A stretch of DNA of 31,441 nt, taken from the NCBI GenBank assembly GCA_964585305.1, contig CAZPDM010000049.1, positions 1-31,441 of the forward strand, given 5' to 3'. The notes under the pieces are model-generated. The model was not told the DNA's origin and searched no databases. It worked only from the letters and a program-made list of their open reading frames with translations. Below are positions 24,421 through 31,441 of this stretch, in pieces (position 1 is the stretch's first letter; each line of letters starts with the position of its first letter). The translations under genes and the position numbers were made by a program. The DNA comes from CAZPDM01 sp964585305 (GTDB lineage: Bacteria > Planctomycetota > Uabimicrobiia > Uabimicrobiales > JABWCH01).

Positions 24421-25967
24421 ACTAACTTCACCTTCTTTAGATTTTCCAGAATAGCCTGATTTAACTTCGCTTCTTCCTCAAGTTGGGCTTCAAACTCGGC
24501 TTTCAAGCTGGTAAATCTATCATTGAAATCGAAATCATCTTCATCTTCAGGCAAGCCAACATAGCGACCTGGCGTGAGTACATAGTCCAGTTCCTTTACG
24601 CGCTCGATACTGGCTGAATTGCAGAAGCCCTTGATATCTTCATATTTTCCGCCAGCCTTACGCCATTCGTGATAAGTTGATGAAATTTTCCGAATATCCT
24701 CTTCTCTCAATTCCTTAGTGCGACGGTTAATAAGTACCCCTTCGTTTCGAGCATCGATAAAGAGAATCTCGTCAGTACGGTTACGATAGCCTCCGTTCGC
24801 TTTGTTGCGCGAAAGAAACCAAAGACAGGCAGGAATCTGAGTGTTTAAAAAGAGCTTGGCAGGAAGATTCACAATGCAATCAACCAATCTCGCTTCAATC
24901 AGGGCTTTGCGAATATCCCCTTCGCCGGAACTTTTAGAAGTCAACGAACCTTTGGCCAAAACGAAACCGGCAATACCTGATGGGCTTAAGTGATAGAGAA
25001 AGTGCTGAATCCAGGCATAGTTAGCATTGCCTGCCGGAGGAGTCCCATATTTCCAGCGTCCATCCGTACGTAATAGCTCGCCTGACCAATCACTCACATT
25101 GAAAGGAGGATTGGCAATAATAAAGTCAGCTTTGAGGTCTTTGTGTGCATCGTTGAGAAAAGAGCCTTCGTTATTCCATTTGACCTGCGAGCTATCAATA
25201 CCGCGAATAGCAAGGTTCATCTTGCAGAGACGCCATGTAGTCTGATTGCTTTCCTGGCCGTAAATGGAAATATCGTTAACATTTCCCTGATGACGAGCCA
25301 CGAACTTTTCCGACTGAACGAACATGCCACCCGATCCACAGCAAGGGTCGAAAACCCGTCCCTTGTAAGGTTCTAATATTTCAACAAGTAATTCAACAAC
25401 ACTGCGAGGAGTATAAAATTGCCCGCCTTTTTTACCTTCGGCCAGGGCAAATTCACCCAGGAAATATTCAAATACATGCCCCAATACATCCGCACTTCTG
25501 GCTTTAGCATCGCCTAATGCAATATTGGCTATCAAGTCAATAAGACCGCCAAGACTTGTAGTATCAAGGTTTCCACGGGCATAGACCTTGGGCAGCACAT
25601 CTTTAAGTGAAGGATTGTTGCTTTCAATAGCGTCCATAGCCTCGTCCACTGCCTTCCCGATGCTGGGGAGCTTTGCCTGAGATTGGAGAAACGACCAGCG
25701 AGCCGCCGCCGGCACAAAAAATATATTTTCAGCTTTATATTCATCTTTATCCTCTGGATCCGCCCCTGCATAATCTCCCGTACCGCTTTTCAATTTAAAA
25801 TGAAGCTCTTCAAAAGCATCTGAAATATATTTTAGAAAAATAAGACCAAGCACAACGTGCTTATATTCTGCCGCATCTATATTTTTCCGCAGCTTATCAG
25901 CAGATTTCCAAAGCTGCTTCTCAATAGGTTCTTCTTTTGTTGCAGCCTCTTTTTTAGACCTTGCCAT
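24417..25967 (-). CDS. hsdM: Type I restriction-modification DNA adenine methyltransferase, M subunit
   Basis: 516 residues; transfers methyl from S-adenosylmethionine to the N6 of adenine and forms the trunk of the complex with HsdS. Seen: the N-terminal helical HsdM_N region (LWKSADKLRKNIDAAEYKHV), GGQFYTPRSVVELLV (181-195), SAM-binding motif I FDPCCGSGGM (206-215), catalytic NPPF (286-289), and a C-terminal helical tail for HsdS contact. GGAG precedes the ATG by 6 nt. It is first in the operon, with a good promoter upstream and a 4-bp overlap to hsdS. Length and motifs are complete, so the system looks functional. Its G+C content is visibly above the AT-rich flanks, as expected for an acquired module. 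Confidence 0.97.
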   Translation of the reverse strand: MARSKKEAATKEEPIEKQLWKSADKLRKNIDAAEYKHVVLGLIFLKYISDAFEELHFKLKSGTGDYAGADPEDKDEYKAENIFFVPAAARWSFLQSQAKLPSIGKAVDEAMDAIESNNPSLKDVLPKVYARGNLDTTSLGGLIDLIANIALGDAKARSADVLGHVFEYFLGEFALAEGKKGGQFYTPRSVVELLVEILEPYKGRVFDPCCGSGGMFVQSEKFVARHQGNVNDISIYGQESNQTTWRLCKMNLAIRGIDSSQVKWNNEGSFLNDAHKDLKADFIIANPPFNVSDWSGELLRTDGRWKYGTPPAGNANYAWIQHFLYHLSPSGIAGFVLAKGSLTSKSSGEGDIRKALIEARLVDCIVNLPAKLFLNTQIPACLWFLSRNKANGGYRNRTDEILFIDARNEGVLINRRTKELREEDIRKISSTYHEWRKAGGKYEDIKGFCNSASIERVKELDYVLTPGRYVGLPEDEDDFDFNDRFTSLKAEFEAQLEEEAKLNQAILENLKKVKLV

Positions 25968-26072
25968 ATTGTCTCCATAGTAATTGCATCACGCCCAACA
26001 TCAGTGCCATCCTGTTGAAGGGTTAGCGATTTCTCGTACTTTCTTTTAAGTCTGATATTGATTTAGTTTAAC

Positions 26073-26101
26073 ATGATAGCATAAAAGGCTGTTTTTCTCA
26101 A
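26073..26101 (-). promoter_or_regulatory. Promoter of hsdMSR
   Basis: On the minus strand, TTGAGA (26101-26096), a 17-nt spacer and TATCAT (26078-26073). The transcript would start near 26066, leaving a leader of about 100 nt before hsdM. No small controller (C protein) gene is seen. Confidence 0.6.
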
Positions 26102-26156
26102 TATTTTTCTATAAATTAGCTGAACATTTGCAATCGTCAGTTTTTGCTCAAAACAA

Positions 26157-26193
26157 AAGCCTTCTAAGAAAATTTTGTTTTCTTAGAAGGCTT
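26157..26193 (-). terminator. Terminator of the subtilisin-like protease gene
   Basis: A perfect 16-bp stem, AAGCCTTCTAAGAAAA (26157-26172) with TTTTCTTAGAAGGCTT (26178-26193), and a 5-nt loop. On the minus strand it is followed by TTTTGTTTTGAG. It lies 25 nt after the protease stop and also seals the restriction-modification operon from read-through. Confidence 0.88.
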
Positions 26194-26217
26194 GTTTGTT
26201 AGTTCAGCAGTATTAAA

Positions 26218-27954
26218 CTACTTGCGTGCTGGCCAAGTAGCTTTACCTTTTAGGGTAACTTTTACATTTTGAACTTTTGCGTTTGGTTCGACGCTAATAA
26301 CACGACCAGTATATTGGCCTTTTACAAGTGGGAAATTTCCACAGCAAAAACCATATTTTGAATCGTATTGGTTAGGATCGCTAGGAATATTATCAAAGTT
26401 AATGGTAACTACGGCTTCTTTATTGCCATTTGGGCCTTGAAGGCTGTAGCGAACTTTATAAACGCCTTTGCGGGCTTCAACTTGAGGAATGTCTGCCCAA
26501 ATAGTTACGGTTGCAGGCATAAGATCATTTTCAATGGTTTCTGTAATATCAAGATTACCATTTGCATCGACTGTTGTTTCAAAAGCTAGCTCTTTGACAA
26601 CCATTTCAAAACGATCGCTACGGTCGATTTGGGTAAGAGTTCTTGCTCCTGTAACAGCACGTTCTGCATTGACTAATCCAGAACCATAAATGTTATCTTT
26701 ACCAGCAGTGCCTAAATCTGTGGCTGTTGCTTCTAAAATCTCTTTTGCTTGTGCAGTAACAAGGCCGGGTTTGGCTTGAACCATCAAAGCTACGAGACCG
26801 GCAACGTGTGGAGTAGCCATGGAAGTACCGGACATCAAGCGATAATCATTACTATCATGACGAGTGGATTTAACATTTACACCAGGGGCAGAAACATCAG
26901 GACGAATAATTTCTTTGCCATCCCATGTTGCTGGGCCGCGGCTGCTGAAAGAAGCGATTGTATTAGCAGTATCAGCACCAGTTGCACCAATGGAAATAAT
27001 TTCAGGAACATCTCCTGGAGAACCAATTGTCTTGGCACTTGGGCCAGAATTACCAGCGGCAATAACTGGAATAGCACCAGCAGCAATTGCATTATTGCAA
27101 GCTAAGCGAAGGCGTGCGCGTGTGGTTTCATCTGGGCGACCGCCTAAACTCATGCTAAGAACTTTGACGTTTGGATTACTGACAGTTTCTTCAAGGGCTA
27201 GCCATAAATTGGACCATGCTCCGCTACCATTGGCAGCTAATACTTTGACTGCAACGATAGTTGCTTTAGGAGCTACACCAGTTTGGCATCCCATAGCACC
27301 ATCACCGGCAACTGTACCAGCACAGTGTGTACCATGTGCATGATCATCACGAGGAGGTTTGGTAGCATCAATATAGTTTTTGCCATCAATGACACGGCCT
27401 GCAAGATCGCCATGTTCATTAACGCCAGTATCAATAACAGCTACAGTAACGCCAGTACCATTGTAGTAATTCCATAGTTTATTGGCACCAATGCGTTCTA
27501 CACCCCAAGCGATTTCACGAGTATCTAAAATCATTTTTACGGGTTCATCCAACATAACTTTTTCTACGTTGGGTTGAACTGCAATTTCTCGAATGGCTTC
27601 TGGAGTTGCATTCATTGCTACAGCATTTGCGATCCAAATTGATTTGAATTCAGAAACTTGGTTGTTCATACTGCGGCTATTGCACATTTCTTGTAGCCAA
27701 TAATGAATGCTTTCGGCTTTGTTTTTCATTTCACGAATAACTTGTTCGCGAATTACTTCTTCATCACCTAAAAAGCGATATTCTTGAGCTACTTCCGAAA
27801 AAGTTGGCATACCTTCAAATAGGACAACGATAGGAATAAGTTGTGCATTACGCACATTTTGCATTTTTTTCTGCAATTCCAAAGCAATTTTTTCCTCTGC
27901 AATTGTCATGCTCATAAAAAGAGCAAGCACGAGGATAATTAGAATTTTATTCAT
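26218..27954 (-). CDS. Secreted subtilisin-like serine protease (S8)
   Basis: 578 residues. A signal peptide (about 1-19, MNKILIILVLALFMSMTIAE) is followed by an I9-like propeptide/inhibitor region (about 38-138). The S8 catalytic domain (about 150-435) has Asp175 in VAVIDTGVN, His207 in HGTHCAG, oxyanion Asn302 in AAGNSGP, and Ser378 in SGTSMATPH. A C-terminal beta domain of about 135 residues follows, with a CCGNF pair of Cys; it may bind a substrate or the cell surface. AAGGGG lies about 6 nt before the ATG. The protein is complete and should be secreted, then matured by removal of the propeptide. It is in its own transcription unit, with a strong terminator. It may act as an extracellular nutritional protease; the substrate is unknown. 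Confidence 0.95.
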   Translation of the reverse strand: MNKILIILVLALFMSMTIAEEKIALELQKKMQNVRNAQLIPIVVLFEGMPTFSEVAQEYRFLGDEEVIREQVIREMKNKAESIHYWLQEMCNSRSMNNQVSEFKSIWIANAVAMNATPEAIREIAVQPNVEKVMLDEPVKMILDTREIAWGVERIGANKLWNYYNGTGVTVAVIDTGVNEHGDLAGRVIDGKNYIDATKPPRDDHAHGTHCAGTVAGDGAMGCQTGVAPKATIVAVKVLAANGSGAWSNLWLALEETVSNPNVKVLSMSLGGRPDETTRARLRLACNNAIAAGAIPVIAAGNSGPSAKTIGSPGDVPEIISIGATGADTANTIASFSSRGPATWDGKEIIRPDVSAPGVNVKSTRHDSNDYRLMSGTSMATPHVAGLVALMVQAKPGLVTAQAKEILEATATDLGTAGKDNIYGSGLVNAERAVTGARTLTQIDRSDRFEMVVKELAFETTVDANGNLDITETIENDLMPATVTIWADIPQVEARKGVYKVRYSLQGPNGNKEAVVTINFDNIPSDPNQYDSKYGFCCGNFPLVKGQYTGRVISVEPNAKVQNVKVTLKGKATWPARK

Positions 27955-28139
27955 TTTTTTCCCCTTATTGGATTAAATTAAATTTTCTCTCTTTTTAATT
28001 TTTATAAATTTTAAAAAACTAAAAATCAGGAAATTTAGAAGCGAATTTTTGTAACTACGAGAAAAATTGTAACAAAAATTCTGCCTATAAACACCTTAGA
28101 AATCTTATAGCAATTTTTATTCCTAATTTTTAGGAATAA
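27955..28139. other. Spacer between the ABC permease and protease genes
   Basis: Very AT-rich, with no gene. A perfect 8-bp hairpin (28119-28126 with 28130-28137, loop TTT) lies just after the permease stop but lacks a T-run on the minus strand. The protease promoter must lie here, but I see no convincing -35/-10 pair. Confidence 0.4.
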
Positions 28140-28994
28140 TTAAATTACATCTGCAAATGTTCTTTCCACACGTCGAAAGTAGTATAAACCCCAAATAAAA
28201 ATTAAAAAGGATAAAAATAAAGTAACACAAAATCCTGGCCAGTAAATATGATTTTCTCCACCTAATAAAGAAAATCGAAATCCATCAATGACTCCAACCA
28301 TTGGATTTAAAGAATACCAAAATCTCCAACGTTCTGGAACAATGCTGCTGCTAAACCCTACAGGCGAGATATATAAGCCAAATTGCATAATAAATGGCAC
28401 AACGTGTCGAAAATCTCGGTAGCGAACATTTAATGCTGCAATGTAATAGCCCGCACCTAATGATACTAAACTTGCCATAAATAAAAAAAATGGCAAAAAA
28501 ATAATTCTCCATGTGGGCCAAAATTGATACCAAAACATCATCAAAATTAAAATAGTAAAGGAAATTAAAAAGTCAATCAGACTTACAATGACTGAACTTG
28601 TTGGCATAATGAGCCTTGGAAAATATACTTTAGTAAAAATAGGAGCATTGGTAAGTAAAGAATTACTTGCTTCTGCAAATGAATTAGCAAAAAATTGCCA
28701 GGGCAATAATGCTGCAAATATTAAAATAGGGTAGGGGACGCCTGCTGGCGGAGGTAGTTTTGCTAATTTCTCAAATACAATAGTGAAAACTATCATCGTA
28801 AGAAATGGGCGCAAAACACTCCAAGCAACACCAATTACCGTTTGTTTATATCGAATAAGAATGTCACGCCAAGACAAAAAGAAAAACAATTCTCGATAAT
28901 TCCATATATCGCGAAAATAGTTTTTTTCCACACGACCTGGTTCAATAATTAGTACATTATCTTCTTCCAAAAAAGAATCCTTTCCAATTACCAT
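28140..28994 (-). CDS. ABC-2 type polysaccharide/O-antigen exporter permease (Wzm/KpsM/TagG-like)
   Basis: 284 residues. The N-terminal cytoplasmic stretch ends in FLSWRDILIRYKQTVIGVAW, the typical entry to the first membrane helix in this family. About six membrane helices follow, with VLRPFLTMIVFTIVF, the NAPIFTKVYFPRLIMP coupling segment and VRYRDFRHVVPFIMQFGLYISPV near the end. Such permeases pair with a separate ATPase (Wzt/TagH-like) to flip an undecaprenyl-linked glycan. That ATPase and the glycosyltransferases are not in the window; since the gene is last before a spacer, the partner is probably elsewhere. The ATG overlaps the end of the lipoprotein gene by 7 nt, so translation is coupled. 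Confident on family, not on substrate. Confidence 0.92.
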   Translation of the reverse strand: MVIGKDSFLEEDNVLIIEPGRVEKNYFRDIWNYRELFFFLSWRDILIRYKQTVIGVAWSVLRPFLTMIVFTIVFEKLAKLPPPAGVPYPILIFAALLPWQFFANSFAEASNSLLTNAPIFTKVYFPRLIMPTSSVIVSLIDFLISFTILILMMFWYQFWPTWRIIFLPFFLFMASLVSLGAGYYIAALNVRYRDFRHVVPFIMQFGLYISPVGFSSSIVPERWRFWYSLNPMVGVIDGFRFSLLGGENHIYWPGFCVTLFLSFLIFIWGLYYFRRVERTFADVI

Positions 28995-29506
28995 TCATCA
29001 ACTTTAATTTGCCAAGGATCTTCTTCAGTAGAAGGTTCTGGCGTTGATGATTCTTGTTTTTCAGAAGTAGTTTCTTGTTTTTCCACTGTTTCTGATTTAT
29101 CAGGTTCAGAACTTGTTGATGTTGTTATCGCATTTTGGGGAGACTCTTTTTCTGTAAGAGCAGTTGTTTCTGTTGAAACATTTTTTTCAGGTGCTACAGT
29201 TGTTGCTTGAGGTGTGGTGATAGATGGCAATACAATACTATTGGCTTCATTACCTTTAGATATTTTTGGTTGGTATGGTTTGGGTGAATATTCTGAACGA
29301 TCGGACCATGTTAATAACTCACGACAGTTTGGGTTGGGGCAAGAAAGCGATTCATAATCCACAACTTCATGGCATTTGGGGCATACTGGAATAAAATGCT
29401 TTTCTTCAGGAGTTCCACCTAGCCGTTCTTCCCACTGTACTTTACTAATACAACTGGAACAGATTAGTAAAACGAAAATACAACACAAACGAAACAAAAT
29501 AGGCAT
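28988..29506 (-). CDS. Probable lipoprotein with a zinc ribbon and disordered acidic tail
   Basis: 172 residues from ATG 29506; the frame is open further upstream, but only this ATG has a Shine-Dalgarno sequence (AAAGG, 8 nt away) and opens a hydrophobic signal. The signal ends in LLICSSC, so Cys19 is the likely lipidated residue, although the lipobox is not ideal (Cys at -3). A short domain has four Cys in the pattern C-x2-C...C-x4-C (Cys42, 45, 56, 61), a zinc-ribbon-like fold unusual on a lipoprotein. The rest (about 75-160) is Ser/Thr/Glu/Pro-rich and disordered, ending WQIKVDEW. Its stop overlaps the ABC permease start, so they share a transcript. The role is unknown. Confidence 0.72.
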   Translation of the reverse strand: MPILFRLCCIFVLLICSSCISKVQWEERLGGTPEEKHFIPVCPKCHEVVDYESLSCPNPNCRELLTWSDRSEYSPKPYQPKISKGNEANSIVLPSITTPQATTVAPEKNVSTETTALTEKESPQNAITTSTSSEPDKSETVEKQETTSEKQESSTPEPSTEEDPWQIKVDEW

Positions 29507-29524
29507 TTTTATAACCTTTAGTAG

Positions 29525-29547
29525 GCTTGCCGAAGTAATCGGCAAGC
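29525..29547 (-). promoter_or_regulatory. Intercistronic hairpin between the C39-like peptidase and lipoprotein genes
   Basis: A perfect 8-bp stem, GCTTGCCG (29525-29532) with CGGCAAGC (29540-29547), and a 7-nt loop. On the minus strand it lies between the peptidase stop and the lipoprotein ribosome binding site. No T-run follows, so it is more likely a processing, stability or attenuating hairpin than a terminator. Confidence 0.45.
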
Positions 29548-29559
29548 ACAATTCAACTA

Positions 29560-31239
29560 TTATTTTGCATAAATAAAGCAATGTACGGTATTTAAATTTT
29601 TAAAACCATTGTTATATCCTGGCCAATCGTAGCTGGATTTAGCACCAAGGTAATTGGGATAACCTGGTTTATTTTTATTTCCATAGGGATCGTTTGTAAT
29701 TACAGTATGTTGTGCGTTATAATAGCCGATTCCCAAAATATAGTGGCCAGAAGAAGTAAGGGAATTCAAAATGACCAAAGGATGTTTTGCATCAATTTTG
29801 GCTTTGAGTTCACTCCAATTTGGAGACCAATCAACAGATGAACTGACACCATGTTTTTGAAAATATTCTGCCATATAAGATTTTGTATTTTCCCAGTTAT
29901 TTTGGCAAATAAATCCATAACCGCCATACGCAGCTTTTCCATTTGGATCTGTAGTCATTTTATTAAATGTATAACCATTGTAGGTATATTTTTCGCATAC
30001 ATACCGTCCATAATGGCTTACATGACTATAAGGAACGGATACTGTGCAATCCCAATGGGGCAAAATGCCATAATAGCTTATGGCCATCATTGCAGAGGTA
30101 GCTCCGCATGCCCAATGCCCACTATACCAGTCTGGTGTATCATAAACTTGATGAATATAAGGAACATTAGCAATTACAGTAGTAGAACGATCTTCTTCAA
30201 TTCTTTGTGCAGGAATAAAAACAGGGCTTGAGTTTTCTCTTATATTTTCATCTATGCGGGAGGAAATAACTAATGGCCACATTTCTTGAATATTAAAATT
30301 GTGGATGTTATTTTTGCTGTCTGCAATATATATGGTTCTATATTTTTCATCACATATTGCTAAGCTTCCTGCTTGGTATGAAGTATATGATTCAAAATAA
30401 TCAGTCGATTGAGTAAGTGCTTTTTGGACAGTCCCAGTATAATCACTTTGATACAAATCGCTGTTTAAAATTTTTTCTTGTTCAATAATTTTTTTGCTAT
30501 AAACAATTTCTGTATCACTATGCCAACTTGGATTTTCACCTTCGCCAATAGTATAAATTTTTTTATTGCTTAATTCAATAACTTTAATAATATTAGTAAC
30601 AGTACTGATTAAAATTTTGCTACTATCTGAGGACCAAATAGGAGAAAAATACGCATGTTCATCATTTGTTAAAACAAATTTTTCTAATGTGGCAACAGAA
30701 AAAATACAAATTTGATCTTCTTCGTTATTATAAGCAACCCAATTTCCATCTGGAGAAATAACACAAAGGTTAGCATAATGACCAATTGTAACTGCTCGAA
30801 TTAAAGAATATTCAGAATTTAATACGTATATTTTGTTTCCTAAGCTAAAAGATATTTTTCCATCTTTAGAAAAAAATGGGACTCCACAATTATAACTACC
30901 AGGAGCAAGGTGAATAAGATTTTGTGTGATGGTATCAAATATTACAGGAATTTGGATAGAGTTGCCATCTTCTGTTTTTTGAATAAGTTTAAATGCAATT
31001 TTAGTATTGTTATATGACCAATTCATTTTATAACCAGTCCCACATCCTTGAGCAATTTTACAAATACTTCCCTGAATTTTATCCCAGCAATATACTCCAT
31101 CACAGTCTTCTTGAGTCAGAAGTAATTTTTCCCCATTATATGACCAAACAGGTTGAAAATATGGTAATGGTTCTTCTGCTAGAATTGTTAAGGATGCAAT
31201 GATATATAAGATACCCAAGATAAAATATGACTTATTCAT
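29560..31239 (-). CDS. Secreted beta-propeller protein with a C39-like cysteine peptidase domain
   Basis: 559 residues. ATG 31239 is chosen because AAGGAG lies 6 nt upstream and it opens a signal peptide (MNKSYFILGILYIIASLTIL). Residues about 25-330 carry WD40/TolB-like (PD40) blades: FQPVWSYNGEKLLL, MNWSYNNTKIAF, CVISPDGNWVAY, FSPIWSSDSSKIL and NPSWHSD. Residues about 360-559 form a C39-like papain fold. It has VPYIHQVYDTPDWYSG, nucleophile Cys378 in HWACGATSAMM, His499 in SSGHYILGIGY, and Asp517 in NDPYGN. The catalytic set appears complete, so it could cut peptides outside the cytoplasm. It comes 43 nt after another gene of the same operon. The substrate is unknown; the propeller may present it. 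Confidence 0.85.
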   Translation of the reverse strand: MNKSYFILGILYIIASLTILAEEPLPYFQPVWSYNGEKLLLTQEDCDGVYCWDKIQGSICKIAQGCGTGYKMNWSYNNTKIAFKLIQKTEDGNSIQIPVIFDTITQNLIHLAPGSYNCGVPFFSKDGKISFSLGNKIYVLNSEYSLIRAVTIGHYANLCVISPDGNWVAYNNEEDQICIFSVATLEKFVLTNDEHAYFSPIWSSDSSKILISTVTNIIKVIELSNKKIYTIGEGENPSWHSDTEIVYSKKIIEQEKILNSDLYQSDYTGTVQKALTQSTDYFESYTSYQAGSLAICDEKYRTIYIADSKNNIHNFNIQEMWPLVISSRIDENIRENSSPVFIPAQRIEEDRSTTVIANVPYIHQVYDTPDWYSGHWACGATSAMMAISYYGILPHWDCTVSVPYSHVSHYGRYVCEKYTYNGYTFNKMTTDPNGKAAYGGYGFICQNNWENTKSYMAEYFQKHGVSSSVDWSPNWSELKAKIDAKHPLVILNSLTSSGHYILGIGYYNAQHTVITNDPYGNKNKPGYPNYLGAKSSYDWPGYNNGFKNLNTVHCFIYAK

Positions 31240-31282
31240 AATAAGCTCCTTATTTTTAGAAAATATCTGCTTTGTTGAATTC

Positions 31283-31441
31283 TTATTCAAAAGAAATTTG
31301 TATATTTATAATCTCAGGGCGACTACTTGTGCGTACAGGAGGTCCCCAGGTGGCAGCACCACACGAAACATAATAATGAGTATTTTCTTTTTGTTTATAT
31401 CCCCAGCTTAATTCATAAACTTGATTTGTAATAAAATTGAA
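31283..31441 (-). CDS. C-terminal end of an unknown gene (5' part outside window)
   Basis: An open frame of 52 codons enters from the right edge and stops at TAA (31285-31283), 43 nt before the peptidase gene. It contains SWGYKQKENTHYYVSCGAA and ends IINIQISFE. The even mix of strands and the position in line with the downstream genes support a real gene of the same operon. Too little is visible to name a function. It may be a secreted beta protein. Confidence 0.6.
   Translation of the reverse strand, partial: FNFITNQVYELSWGYKQKENTHYYVSCGAATWGPPVRTSSRPEIINIQISFE

Noticed and set aside
26864..27343. A 159-codon plus-strand open frame inside the protease gene
   Set aside because: It is antisense to a full-length S8 protease with all catalytic motifs; it is a shadow of the coding frame.
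28119..28137. Hairpin after the ABC permease as its terminator
   Set aside because: On the minus strand the stem is followed by A-rich sequence, not T, so intrinsic termination is not supported.

Overview
The window is AT-rich and comes from a member of the PVC superphylum, most likely a planctomycete or a close relative. The reasons are the style of its proteins: a Ser/Thr kinase fused through one membrane helix to a formylglycine-generating-enzyme (FGE/SUMF1-like) domain, a giant TPR/alpha-2-macroglobulin protein, an ECF sigma factor, a PEP-CTERM tail and several secreted proteins. This is a judgement from protein style, not a database result. A run of 100 N with the same 55 bp on both sides shows a draft short-read assembly.

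Left part (1-3770): the last codons of a PEP-CTERM exported protein with its terminator, an AT-rich spacer, a tRNA-Arg(CCG) on the minus strand with a clear promoter and a very long terminator hairpin, a helical cytoplasmic protein of unknown function, a lipoprotein carrying a stefin-type cystatin domain, and thioredoxin reductase (trxB).

3781-6588 (minus): a compact five-gene operon. A class V cysteine desulfurase comes first, then two small unknown proteins, then two paralogous proteins that resemble V4R (4-vinyl-reductase) ligand-binding domains. No sulfur acceptor or scaffold gene accompanies the desulfurase.

6724-19860 (plus): a signalling and envelope cluster behind a TTGACA promoter. 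It holds a TPR-STAS protein, a receiver-Ser/Thr kinase, a kinase-TM-FGE protein, and a 2380-residue exported TPR/macroglobulin protein without a thioester motif. A terminator follows, then an ECF sigma factor. The likely logic is partner-switching and phosphorylation coupled to a large periplasmic protein; this is inferred from gene order and domains.

19938-25967 (minus): a complete type I restriction-modification system hsdM-hsdS-hsdR with ATGA overlaps, visibly richer in G+C than its surroundings and probably acquired by transfer. The N gap sits at the hsdS/hsdR junction and is very probably artificial.

Right part (26157-31441, minus): a secreted subtilisin-like protease, a polysaccharide-type ABC permease whose ATPase is not in the window, a zinc-ribbon lipoprotein, a secreted beta-propeller/C39-like cysteine peptidase, and the 3' end of one more gene.

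The candidates most deserving a second look are the bacterial stefin, the desulfurase/V4R-like operon, and the STAS-kinase-FGE-macroglobulin cluster.
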